DNA of 64,000 nucleotides, taken from assembly GCA_034440615.1 (NCBI GenBank), contig JAOTOM010004321.1, forward strand, positions 124,001 through 188,000. Reading direction: 5' to 3'. The DNA is from Ashinkailepas kermadecensis. Taxonomy: Eukaryota > Arthropoda > Thecostraca > Neolepadidae. Within the stretch, counting starts at the first letter, position 1. Each line of letters starts with the position of its first letter. The notes below the pieces were generated by a model, which did not search any database, had not been told where the DNA came from, and saw only the letters and a program-made list of their open reading frames with translations. A program made the position numbers and the translations under genes. Of the stretch, positions 1-10,738 are shown one piece after another.

Positions 1-689
1 GGATTTGGTGGGAAATCCCGGATTTGCTGACAGTTGCGGCGCACGTGCGACATTTCCATTAAATACCCAAAAACGTATGCCACATCGGCGTGACCTGCGT
101 CGTTGCATGAGAGACTGCTAACAAATCTGTTGAGCATAGGGTAAATCAATTTGTCATGGATTATGATCGGAAAATTCCATAGAAACCTAAAAACGAACTT
201 TCGTCATGAAATAAAACATTTCTGTAGCAGATATATTCCATTCATTAAAGTGTTCGGGAAACTAGACACCTGGTGTTCGTAGTCCTACACAACTACATTT
301 TTGCGTTCGGAATACGGCACCCCACAACGAAATAGTTCTCCGTTTTAAAGTTGCTCTTTATGCTAAAAGTGAAATGTTTGTTAAAAGGGAAGAAGGGTCT
401 CACCGGTGTTCATGGCCTTGATCTCACTTGTTGCTGTGGGCAAGATGGTCTTCGACGAAATTTCCTGGTTCTTGAACCAACACTTCTTCTAATACTGGGA
501 CAAATGAACTTCTTTGAAGTCGTTGACAGCGGCCTACCATAAGATCTCTGCAAACTAACGTATCACAAAATGATTTTTAACCTTTATTCTGCGTAAACCC
601 GGTCACCCTTCACCAGAAACCTTCCAAAAACGACGCCGGCGCTGACGACAGAGGAAGCAGGAAAAGGACGCGTGCTACCATATGCTTCC

Positions 690-840
690 AACTCCTGGGA
701 AATCCGGATTTCCTCAGGAAGTCTTCTTTCTAAGCCGGATTCGGAAATCCAATCCGGTTAGCTGACGAAGGCGTTTCCATGACTTCGGAAATCCGAATTG
801 GCAAGGAAATCCAGATTTGCTAGTGTCATGGAAACGGGGC
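690..840. repeat. Cluster of short inverted repeats built on GGAAATCC
   Basis: A perfect 16-bp palindrome, GGAAATCCGGATTTCC, lies at 698-713. An 11-bp inverted pair follows: GTTTCCATGAC at 773-783 and GTCATGGAAAC at 825-835. Related GGAAATC/GATTTG words recur at 735-760, 786-816 and at the start of the window (1-30). This looks like the debris of a small inverted-repeat element, but I see no target-site duplication and cannot name a family. Confidence 0.4.
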
Positions 841-1249
841 TAATCTTGCCATAACCCATTCTTCGCTCACCACGCTCTCGGAACTTTGTGACACAATTTC
901 GATTTATTGCAGCGCTCAGCTGAGAACATGACACACCGCGTGGCAGCATGCTGGCTTTTCATGGATGTCCGCAATGGGTCAGACGATCTATTGCTTCCTT
1001 GTTTCTCGGAAACTGCGGCCGAACCACTGCTATGCCAGGAAGCCGAGACGTCAGTACTCTTAAAGGAAAACCTCTGCAGAACCAGTGTAGGATCTCACTT
1101 TATCTTGTGAAGCAATCAGGTTCTAAGCATCTAAGCATCTGAGCCACGTTGTCATGACGTGGCATGCATCTAAGGTTGGAAATCTGAGGAGATTTTTCAA
1201 TCCTTCTTCCAACAGAACCATTCAAACAAAATATTTGTATATGATCGAG

Positions 1250-2010
1250 AACCAAAAATTACAAGGTTAGGTCAGGCCATGCCATATGGACAGGTCAAGT
1301 AATTTCAAGCTTGACAATATTACTTTTGAAGTAAAAATGGCGTTCGAAGAAGAACTGATATGATACTGGATCATCGTTTAAACTGTCCAGCTTCTGACCT
1401 GGTGACCTGACCCCAGGTCAACCTGGGACAATAAGCAGATTGACAAACCGATCTCTTCAGCTTTCGCCTACGTGTGCACTGCCTGAGAAGAAATTAAGAA
1501 AAAGTCAAATCAGGGCAAATCAGATCAGCTTGCACGAGATCAGGTCATCTCAGATCATTCGCTTAGCATCCAATCTCATGTCGCACGAATTAGGCAGCGC
1601 TGAAACCGAATTCAGATATTTCCTGATGAAGAATAGCAACATTCTGCATAAGATGGCATTATGTAGAACATTTTGTGCTAAGATATCCTATGTGATTGAA
1701 GTTTGATTCATAAGTTAACCCATAATATTTATTTCATACTCGTCATCATTTATGGCTTGACAAATTTCCCCATAATCGTATTTTCCCACTGAATACGGTA
1801 TAAATATGTGGAAAATGTTCTGGCCTTAGATAAGTAACCTTGTCCTTAAATACAATTTCCAGACAAGAGTTTATTCGTCTTGATGAAAGGACAGCAAGCT
1901 CTGATGTTCGGTGCTTATTATGTTGGAACTACCCTGATTGGCAGCACTTTGAATATTTTGAACATCACTTCTTTTGATCCGTACCTGGTCAATGACCTTT
2001 GATGACGTGA
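1250..2010 (+). repeat. Dispersed AGGTCA-rich repeat, copy 1
   Basis: This segment aligns by eye, reverse-complemented, with about 39285-40000. Shared landmarks in the same order are a GGTCAGGCCATGCCATATGG-like start, a CAAGCTTGA block, the double AGGTCA/TGACCT block at 1397-1432, a GTCATGTCGCACGA block near 1578-1591, GAATTCAGATAT near 1608, and the GGTCAATGACCTTTGA block near 1987. It is unusually dense in AGGTCA and TGACCT hexamers, several paired as direct or inverted half-sites. No coding capacity is visible. It is probably an old mobile-element fragment of unknown class. Confidence 0.7.
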
Positions 2011-3170
2011 ACCTCAAACTTGTGTAAAATATGCAAAACATGCATAATAAACTACTGAACATGTGGTGTCTCTGTGTCTACTCATTCGCCGCTATCGCGG
2101 AAGAACCTGAATGGGCTCTTGAGAGCCGCCCCCCCCCCCCACCCGGCTCGGCGAGGAATAATAGCAAATGAAATAATGGAACGTAGGGCTACACTTTACT
2201 AATTTGCAACGATAATTTACTTCTTTGCTACGCATGCCACCAGAGCAGCACTATCATCTTAATCACCCGGGACAAATAATTGGAATGACTATATATTTAG
2301 GCGCTTTTATCTTATCGTAAATTGTTCAGCCATTCGAGAGCACGATTAGTGAAGCTTCTACGTAGGCAACGCTTCCAAAGCGAATGCATGAGGGATTCGG
2401 TACTTTCATTACAGAAGCCACCACGATCATTTCCTCTTTGGCCAACGAAGCAAAGGCAACGATTAGTCGCTAAAAGTGCATAACAATTTTATAGCGAAGC
2501 ATTCTGAGATAAGTTAATGTGGCATGTCCAACGCAGAACATCTACCCTTCATGACAACTTCCTACATATCTAATCCATTTTGGTCACAATAATGCGAACG
2601 TTTTTTTTCATGTGTCTGGTTTTCATTCCTCATTAATGAACGATAAACAATATCATGCAACAAGAACCGTTACGTATTAAATATATTCGGTGTGGATCAA
2701 TGGAGAAAGGTATATTACATTATGATATACGATGGCTGGCCTTCACGCACTCTGGCAGAGTACAAACCGAACTTGGGTAGTCGAGAAAGGGTTTGTTTGA
2801 TAGATTGAGTCTGCATCGGTCTCGAAATGCATATCATCTTCTTTTCCCGAAAAGCTGCATCGATCGACTATAACACATAAACCGCCCTACTCCCAAGGTT
2901 TTACCGCTAGAACGTTGGATTTGGTATAGTTTGAGCATCATATTGTTTCAGTTGGGATGTCCTCAGCAGACATGTTATGAACTTTACAAATTCAGATCAC
3001 GCCAATGTTAATTGACGGCAGAATATGGAATGAATTTCCTGGGAAATATTGTGCAGCTTGTGAGTGCTGCAAAGGAGGGTTTCAAAACTAACTCCTATAT
3101 TATGAGCGAGTTGCGTCCCTGGCGGTATGTTAGTTAGAAGGCACTTCGGACAAGATTCTTTCACACTAAC
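2011..3170. other. Anonymous AT-rich interval
   Basis: No supported gene or structured repeat. The only notable feature is a run of 12 C at 2129-2140, inside an otherwise ordinary sequence. Confidence 0.4.
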
Positions 3171-3204
3171 AATATCCTTAGAAAAATCCACTGTAACTAG
3201 GCTC

Positions 3205-4745
3205 TCCCATGGATAATTGTTACGCGTCAAGCGCGGACATTAGCCGCCGGCGGTCGGGCGGCGAAACTAGCGCCGCCAATCGGCCGGCGGGGAAAACTAT
3301 AGGCAGAGCGGCCCGACATTGTCATAAATTCAACAATACCAAGACAAGATGCAATAAATGTAAAAATGTCGCAACACTGCGTTGCAATGCCATGAATTTG
3401 GTGAACGTTAAGCTTAGTTGCGATCATTTTGTTGAAAAATTAGCTTCGGGATTTGGAACCCCAAAATAATGCCGACATTGATCCATTAACGAATTTGCAA
3501 TTGTTTGCCGCGATATCAAGAAAGCGGGTCACGAATCTAAAAAAGTCGTAGCACTGCCTTAGAATATCATGCATTTGGCGGCCATTAAGCTTTGCGGTCA
3601 TTTTGTTGAAAAATTCGGATCGGGATTTGGACCCCAAAACAATGCCGTCATTGATCGATCCACCAATTTGTAATTGCTTGCCGCAATATCAAGAAAACGG
3701 GCGACGAATCTCAAAAGGTCGCAGCACTGCGTTATAATGTCATGAATTGGACGAACAAGCAAGCTTAGTCGCGATCATCTTGTTGAAAAATTCGCTTCGG
3801 GATTTTGACCCCCAAAACGATGCCGTCATTGATGCGATTTGCAACAGCAGTGCACTGACGACGTGCTACTTTCATCCCCAAGATGCCGACACCAATTTTC
3901 GCGCAAGGACATCCGGAATACGATACATGTAAAGAACACATCTGAAGTTGATTACCCCAGTCAGGCACTTTTACAAAAACGTATCAATTTGATATTATAA
4001 TCGATAACTAGCGACCCTGGCGGCGGTGTTAGTCGTGGGTTCTGCATTCGTGAATGTATAATTGTTTGCCGCAATATCACATACACGAGCGAGGAATTTT
4101 ACAAAGTCGCAGAGCGCTGTGCTATAATGCCATGAATTCGTCGAACGTTAAGCTCAGTTGCGATCATGAAAAATTATGTTCGGGATTTGGATCCCCCAAA
4201 ATAAGGCCATTAGTGATCTATGCACGAATTTTAATTGCTCGCCGCATTATCAACACAACCGACAATGAATGTCCACAAATCGAAAACAACGCTGTAATGT
4301 AACTTTGGCGTTGGGAACCATTAACATTCAAGGTACGGTTCCGCGCCCCGCCATATTATGAATGACAGACGGTCGGGGATGAGTCGCGGGCCGCGGGCGT
4401 CGCCGCCGCGCCGGCGGCCCGCCGTCTATGGTGAAAGATAGTTCCAGAAGACAATACGTAAAGTAGCAATATGCGCAATATATAACTGTAAGTGGCAATG
4501 AAATAGACGTCTGAAGGCAGGCTAACTTTCATAAATTCACTACGCATCACATTTTATGGAGACAGAGTCTCATAAATTGTAACTATATTCCTCGTGCACA
4601 CACTAGTGAGCATCCGGGCGCGTTTGTCGCGGGCGCATATTTCAATGTTCTTGAATGGCATCAGGAACCTACCTGTTTTCTTTCTTTACTGGATATTTCC
4701 CCCGACGCGATGTTCACATTCACATTGCGTCTGACGCCTAACGTC
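3205..4745 (+). mobile_element. Dispersed GC-rich element with internal satellite, copy 1
   Basis: The right part (about 4330-4745) is a clear direct-orientation relative of 17494-17895. Both have a CGG/GCC-rich head, then a block containing GGAGACAGAGTCTCATAAAT, an ACACACTAGTGAGCATCCGG block, a CATCAGGAACCTACCTG block and a TCTGACGCCTA end. The left GC-rich part (3222-3320), which begins around GTCAAGCGCGGACATT, resembles 17188-17204. Between them copy 1 carries a ~175-bp tandem repeat that copy 2 lacks. No ORF resembles a transposase. The structure of flanks around a central satellite suggests a non-autonomous mobile element, but terminal repeats and target-site duplications are not visible, so the class is open. 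Confidence 0.6.
3340..4300 (+). repeat. ~175-bp tandem repeat, about 4 divergent units
   Basis: Successive units share the order: ACTGCGTT-like block, CATGAATT, CGATCAT, GTTGAAAAAT, CGGGATTTGG, CCCCAAAA, ATTTGCAATTG, GCCGCAATATC. The GTTGAAAAAT word falls at 3431, 3605 and 3782 (spacing 174 and 177). A fourth, shorter unit lies at about 4054-4290 after a 200-bp interruption. The unit length is nucleosome-like. Divergence between units is substantial, so the array is old. Confidence 0.75.
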
Positions 4746-5929
4746 TTTGATTATGTTTGAGTGCCTAATCCTGTCCCTGTGAGCATTCCATGCTTGGCTC
4801 CAACATATATTCCGGATAGTTCTTTTGTTTCTTATCGTTTCGAGTTGAAAGAAACTTGAAATATGTGACATACATTTAGATAGCAACAACGCTTTAGCTA
4901 CTGTGATGTGACCAACCAATGTCGCCCTTCTCTGTTTCCATTCTACTATTCCCAATTTAACATATTTTTTTCAAACACATCAGCTGGCTTTTCCCATAAA
5001 GAAGCTACAACGTTTTTAAGATCTCAGTTGTGAAGTGGTGAACAACTGATTGTCACTTGTGACACGCTTCGGAACTATTCTTAACACTATCCTATCCAGT
5101 AGATAGATAATATTATCCTATCCTACCTACTGTCATGTTTTCTTTTTCTTCATAAATAATTTTGACATTTTGCCAAACAAATCGACCTCATTGAAGGCCA
5201 CCATGATGTTACGAGACCTTCCGTCTGGGTATGCAACAGCATCAATCACATATCCGGATAAATGTGCTTTGTGATGCCCAGTTTGGATTCCTCTAAGTGC
5301 AGCAGAATATCTTAATCCGTCTTTCCGGTCAGATCCTCACACTCCGTCTCGGAGGGGGTTGATAGAACCCCCCTCTAATCTCCAAACTAAGCGTCGCACG
5401 AAAACGAAAGAGGTATCGTCGGAAAACGCTCGACGAGTAGGGTCAAAAGCCCCCCCCCAAAAAAATTCCCCCAAAAGTGACGTCACTAGGGGGTCTATGT
5501 TTTCACAACTGACTTCACGTTTTTGGCTATGGGGAGTTCATTTTGGGGAGATTTGAAAAACAAAAAATATAAGGAATCAGAAAAGGAAGGCGAAATCGAC
5601 CATGGTCCAAAAAGTTTTGCCCACAAAAAAAAACATTTTCTTCAAAATTTAAAAATTTTGAGTTTTCAATTTTCTCAAATTTTTATTTTTCTAATGGGTA
5701 GAGCGGACCGCACAACGTTGCTTGAAGTCAACTTGCTCTCATAAAAAATGCTTACTTTAGCCAGAATCTTCGATTTTAGCAATGATGGTCAAATATGCAA
5801 AACTAATGTCATCAAAAACGAAAAAAATCCTCTGGTGGGTTTTATTTCCTCCCTAAAGATAAGCAAACTCTGAAAGTTTCATTAAAATATCTTCATCCGT
5901 TAAAGCATGACGACTGGATGAACTTTTCT
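4746..5929. other. Anonymous interval with C/A-rich stretch
   Basis: No supported gene. At 5450-5475 there are C and A homopolymer runs (nine C at 5450-5458, then A runs). Short open frames here resemble nothing I recognise. Confidence 0.35.
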
Positions 5930-6095
5930 GGAGGTGACCTCACTTGCCCTTGACTAACTCGTTGACCCTAGATGATCTGACCTAAAAATTTTCACACAAC
6001 ATTGCAAATTAATGCGGAAAAAAGTATGCCATATTTCGGGGCGCTACCACACGCCATTCTTTCACTATCCGCGGAAAATCTTACGGGGGCGCATA
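5930..6095 (+). repeat. AGGTCA-rich repeat fragment related to 48.1-48.4 kb
   Basis: It contains several GACCT/GACC words (5935-5985). It is followed by a GTATGCCATATTTCGGGGCG block at 6026-6045 and an ACACGCC block that match, in the same orientation, the GTATGCC...GCGCGCTGCCATACGCC block at about 48305-48340. It looks like a further divergent fragment of the AGGTCA-rich dispersed material. Confidence 0.45.
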
Positions 6096-6112
6096 TCAAC
6101 CCCCTGAATTGC

Positions 6113-8262
6113 AATAAAGTCATAAAGTCATAAAGTGTTACTTAATAAGAGCCACAAGGACCCATCCAATTAAGTCTGTAAATGGAAGATACCATAAGCC
6201 CGGTAAAAAGACCCACCCCAACCATCACCACATCCTGAGGAAACAATCCACCAACATCCCACACACCTATCAATGCCTATCTACCATAGCTATTCAGCCC
6301 TACTTTATCCCCCGTAACACATGTCGATTGAATGCCTTACCAATAATTTTCAAACTGCATCCATGCCTGCTTAAAGGGGTCTGTGCCGTGCACACTTACT
6401 TAGCATAAATCTCACCCCATCCATCACTTATTAGAACTCAAAAACAATATTTTCCTGTCAAAAACAATTGTCCACCCTACTTTTCAATACATTCCATGAG
6501 GAACTCCTCCCCACAACATCAGCAAGCAGCCTATTCCACTGTTCAACAACCCTTTGACTGAAGACCTGTTGTCACTTATCCTTTTATAGGTAGGGGCTCC
6601 ATGCTTGTACAGAATATTCCAAGTGGGGTCGCACATATGGTAAGTACAGTTTTTCATAACTTCCTTGCTCTTATATCTCACACTCCTATTAATGAGTCCC
6701 AGCATTCTGAGTGCCCTGCTCCTAGCTGAGATACGCTGTTTTTCTGCTTTACGGTATTTTGAAACCAACACACCTAAGTCTCTTTCCTCTTCAATAACAT
6801 CCAGTTCCCTCCCTCCCATTGTATATCTGAAAGTCCCACCTCCAGACACCAGCTGCATAACCCTACACTTATCATAGTTGAAAGACATCTGCCATTGATC
6901 AGCCCACTTTTTAGGTTCTCCAAGTCTAGTTGAATATTACTAGATTGATCACTACTGTTAGCCACTCCTACCAGCTTGATGTCATCAGCAAATTTGAACA
7001 CTATTCCTCAGCCCTACCTCAATGCTATTCACAAAGATGATAAAGATAAGTGGTCCTAGAACAGAGCCCTATGGTACTTTACTCAGAACATCCTTCCAAT
7101 AAGATTTACATCAATTTAACACTACCCTTTGTTTCCTTCACCTGAACTATACTTCAATCCAGCCTAGAACGTTTCCAACAAACCCATGTTGCTGTAGTTG
7201 ATGAATTAGCCTTCTATGTGGAACTTTATCGATAGCTTTGCTAAAGTCCAAATAGACAGCATCCATCCTGCTTTGATTGTCTACTTCTTTAGCAACATAC
7301 TCCATGAACTCCAATAGGTTAGTTAAACAAGACCTTCGAGATCGAAATCCATGTTGAGTATCCCTTAATAGGTTGTGCCTATCAAGATGATTCTGAACAT
7401 TCTGTTTAACCATATTTTCTAGTATCTTGCAAACTATTGAGGTCAAGCTGACTAGCCTGTAGTTTCCTACACACTTCATACTTCCCTTTTTGAAAATTGG
7501 TACTACGTTTGCATTTCTCCAAATCTTCAGGTGCTTCAGAATATTCCATAGACCGCCTGAAAATGATACATAGGGCAACTGCTATAGCTTTAGCACACTC
7601 TACTACGATCCCAGCATATATATCATCTGGTAAAGAAGCTTTATTAGGTTTTATATTCTGCAACTGCCTTCTTACAGCTTCTGTAGTTATTGTAAGACCC
7701 TCCAGCCTATCACCTGTCATTACATAACCTTCGGTTGTTTCTATTGCACCATAATTATCTTTAGTAAAGACTGATGAGAATTGCTTGCTTAGGGATGCCA
7801 CAATATCACAATTATGAACCACTATTTCCCCATCTACCTCCAGTGGTCCTACACTACACTTCTTAGCCTTAAATTTGCAGAAGATCAAGAATCTCTGATC
7901 ATTACCTGCTGAACATTCTCGAGCTAATTTGATTTCAGCCAGTCTTTTAGATGCCCTAGCACAGCTCCTAACTTTATTTCTACCTATTTTGTATGATTCG
8001 AAGTTAACCCCAGAGTTAGCCTCTTTTAATTTCTTGAATGCCTGTTTCTTTGACTCCAGCAAATGCTTTACTTCCCTGGTCAGCCATGAAGGGTGCTTAA
8101 CCCTGGTTAATCAAATTTGCCTATTGGGAATGAACCTATCCTGACCTTGAAATAGTTTATCTTTTATCATTCTCAACATTTCATACGCATCTAAGCCCTT
8201 CAACAAGTCTTCCAAATGAATTTCATTCAGGAAGATCCTGAACTCATTGCAATTCGCTTTTC
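6113..8262 (-). mobile_element. CR1-like LINE, 5'-truncated and decayed
   Basis: A minus-strand non-LTR retrotransposon fragment. It contains most of a reverse transcriptase plus the 3' end. The 3' terminus (minus strand, at 6113-6140) is built of 8-bp units ACTTTATG repeated about three times. An octamer tail instead of poly(A) is the hallmark of CR1-type LINEs. No endonuclease domain is visible upstream of 8262, so the copy is 5'-truncated, which is usual for this class. A short relative of the same 3' end occurs at about 28183-28240. Confidence 0.85.
6484..8230 (-). pseudogene. CR1-like reverse transcriptase, frameshifted
   Basis: Minus-strand frames follow one another with shifts. 8062-7406 holds the RT-upstream region and the start of the fingers (NIKPNKASLPDDI). 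7578-7147 holds FKKGS, YRLVSLTS, QHGFRSRRS and the motif A block AVYLDFSKAIDKVPHRRL, whose Asp is kept. A degenerate GSVLGPLIF block (motif B) lies near 7050. FADD (motif C, the catalytic pair) lies at 6981-6992. 6888-6484 holds the thumb (DLGVLVS) and C-terminal region. At least two frameshifts and several stops break it, so it is non-functional. The reading order is that of a CR1/Jockey-group RT; the octamer tail favours CR1. Confidence 0.88.
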
Positions 8263-8303
8263 CATGGGTAACTCAATGAATGTAACTCAGTGTAACTCAA
8301 TGA

Positions 8304-8341
8304 ATGCGCTTTGCAATGGGTTAATGAATTGCAAAGCGCAT
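8304..8341. repeat. Perfect 14-bp hairpin
   Basis: Arms ATGCGCTTTGCAAT (8304-8317) and its exact complement (8328-8341) are separated by 10 bases. It lies just beyond the truncated 5' side of the CR1-like element. Function unknown. Confidence 0.7.
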
Positions 8342-8787
8342 CTGTAGCTAAGCTAAGCAGATAGCCAAAGGCATATTTCCCTGAACGAATTCCTGTTCCC
8401 AAATGAACTTTGGTCCAACAGAACCATGCATGAGTATCCTGCACAAACCATCGGATGTCATGCAACAAAGATAAATCAGCTTCATAAATGTATGGCCAAA
8501 GTCCATCTCACTGAGCAAAATAGTAAAATCCTTTCCAGTCAACGCTTAAAAATGTGGCTTCAAAATTAGTAGTCGGTATGGTGTTATTTATTTGAGAAAA
8601 TGTGCAGTAGCATATCACGTCATACGTTATTGGGCTGCCTTGCCATCAAATCCGTCTCTTATATCAGCTGTTCGCTCGGAATTTGCTAGGTACTTGATTA
8701 CAGCTTGTAGCCGCCTGGACATTGCTGATAACAATATTTATATGTGAACATTGAGCAGTAAATTGTACCCCAGCCATTTAGCTCGCG

Positions 8788-8801
8788 AAGTCTTTGTGGT
8801 C
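8788..8801. repeat. Target-site duplication of SINE, left
   Basis: AAGTCTTTGTGGTC. An identical copy at 8962-8975 flanks the SINE on the other side. Confidence 0.85.
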
Positions 8802-8961
8802 GGTTGGTTATTGGTTTTACGACACATCGACCGTTGAGTCATATAGCGTCGCCAATCTCTCACGCCGATTGATCGCGGGCGAAGAGTAGCGACAGGTGAG
8901 ATTCGAACCCACAATCTTTCGATTGTGAGACGAGCATCTTACCCCTAGACCACTCGTCTCC
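8801..8961 (-). mobile_element. tRNA-derived SINE, copy 1, with target-site duplication
   Basis: Read on the minus strand, the element begins with a tRNA-like head. The A box TGGTCTAGGGG is at 8942-8952 and the B box GGTTCGAATC at 8900-8909. The head is followed by an unrelated body ending in GTAAAACCAATAACCAACC. The anticodon-loop region reads CTCACAA, which suggests a tRNA-Val(CAC)-like ancestor. It is flanked by an exact direct repeat AAGTCTTTGTGGTC at 8788-8801 and 8962-8975; its last base may belong to the element, making the duplication 13 or 14 bp. The duplication marks a real retroposition event. A second copy lies at 61306-61446. Confidence 0.88.
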
Positions 8962-8975
8962 AAGTCTTTGTGGTC
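8962..8975. repeat. Target-site duplication of SINE, right
   Basis: Exact match to 8788-8801 immediately after the tRNA-like end of the SINE. Confidence 0.85.
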
Positions 8976-10247
8976 CCTTGGGAATAAACACGATAATACC
9001 TTCACGATGAACAACTGACGAACGGCTCGTTTTGACACCCTTCATGTGGGATGGATTGAAAACATTTGCTTTTAATTCTATTCAAAATAATTTGACGAAT
9101 TCAACTGAAGAAGCGTTTCATCACAGTGTTTGCCCTCCTTCCATACATTTCATTGATTTTCCAAGTTATTCCAAGGACTATCACCATGTTCCTCGTTCAG
9201 CTTCGGTTTAATCCTTCGCTGGTGTATCAACCCATTTGTTCTGCTGTGCTGACATAATCATTCCGACAATAATTGTCTTTTGAATGAGAAGAAAGAGGTC
9301 TTAATGTATTTTCATGGTCTGTTCTAGCGTGCTGTTCTTCCATGGCGTTCTATTCCATCTTGCATGAATGCGATATGTTTCTTATGATAATTATGATTTT
9401 CTAGTGAGAGAAACAAACGAGATGCATATTCTCCTTCCTCTAGCCAGGCAGTCTTAGATGGCAAGATCAGACCACTTACCACTTGTCTTCTGATAACTTG
9501 GAACTTACTTTTTGTCTCATGTTGAGAATGGCACGAAAAGTTTGCATACGCATCGCACTTTTTACTTAATTCTGAATGCTCTTTGGCTCAACCACACATG
9601 ATGAGCTACTCTTGGTGTTTGTGTACGCTTTGCACAATTGATGCATGCGTTGATTTCTTGCACGCCATTTAAAAAAATATTAATGGAAGAATAGCATTCA
9701 TGCGAATCAGCAACCACCAAGCACAAATGCAGATCGACTCCTAGTCCCGGCGTGAGAAAATAGAGAAATGAGCAGAGAAAATAGAAGGGAGCCTCGCTGT
9801 TAATAGCTCACGATAGCTGAACAATACCGCGAAATTACAGACGTACGACGGTATGTACAACTCACCAGAAACTACCACAAACAACACCTCACTGTGATCA
9901 TCGAAACAGAAGCGACCCAGACCGGCCCAAAGTCACGTGACCGACCCGCCGCAAATTCCGCCTTGCGAAAGGTCAGAAAAAGGATAGCACCGTTCACACT
10001 TGTGGTGTCAAATATAGCAATGCACCAGAAGAATGAAATGTGTCACATGGAGAAATAGCATTCATCCCTAATGCGTGCCAAATACGCCCAATGGTTTAGT
10101 TGGTGCGGCTTGATTACCGGGCGCACCTGTTGGGTGCGACCAATCGGCGTGAGAACTTGGCGGCGCTATATGGCCCAGCAGTCGAATGCGTCGTAAAAGA
10201 ACTCAAGTTTCTTCTCCTTCAGTTGGTACGACTCACACGATACATGT
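8976..10247. other. Anonymous interval
   Basis: No gene, array or terminal-inverted-repeat structure that I can support. Confidence 0.35.
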
Positions 10248-10539
10248 GATAAACAGCGATAAACTCATGATGGACCTCATAGTGAATGATGCACACCCAA
10301 CACCAGCGAGGGTGTCTGCGGATAAACAGCGATACACTCATGATGGACCTCATAGTGAATGATGCACACCCAACACCAGCGAGGGTGTCTGCGGATAAAC
10401 AGCGATAAACTCATGATGGACCTCATAGTGAATGATGCACACCCAACACCAGCGAGGGTGTCTGCGGATAAACAGCGATAAACTCATGATGGACCTCATA
10501 GTGAATGATGCACACCCAACACCAGCGAGGGTGTCTGCG
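10248..10539 (+). repeat. 73-bp minisatellite, 4 units
   Basis: Units beginning GATAAACAGCGATAAACTC start at 10248, 10321, 10394 and 10467, an exact 73-bp spacing. They are nearly identical (for example one A-to-C change in unit 2), so amplification is recent. The array passes directly into a second, unrelated array at 10570. Confidence 0.95.
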
Positions 10540-10569
10540 GATTCAGCCCGGCGGCGGTCGAGCCAGGTG

Positions 10570-10738
10570 CAGATGCTGTACCGCACGGAACAGAGGTACC
10601 GGGGCAGGCGCGGATGCTGTACCGCACGGCACGGAGGTACCGGGGCAGGCGCAGATGCTGTACCGCACGGCACGGGCGGCACCGGGGTAGGTCGCAGATG
10701 CTGTACCGCACGGAATGGCGGCACCGGGGCAGGCGCGC
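10570..10738 (+). repeat. 41-43-bp GC-rich minisatellite, 4 units
   Basis: Units beginning CAGATGCTGTACCGCACGG start at 10570, 10611, 10652 and 10695, giving periods of 41, 41 and 43. The units vary in the GGAACAGAGG/GGCACGGGCGG segment. The open frames crossing it on both strands are repeat-driven. Confidence 0.92.

Noticed and set aside
8900..8960. Functional tRNA gene
   Set aside because: The tRNA-like part has A and B boxes but a mispaired anticodon stem and is fused to a repeated non-tRNA body with a target-site duplication, so it is a SINE.
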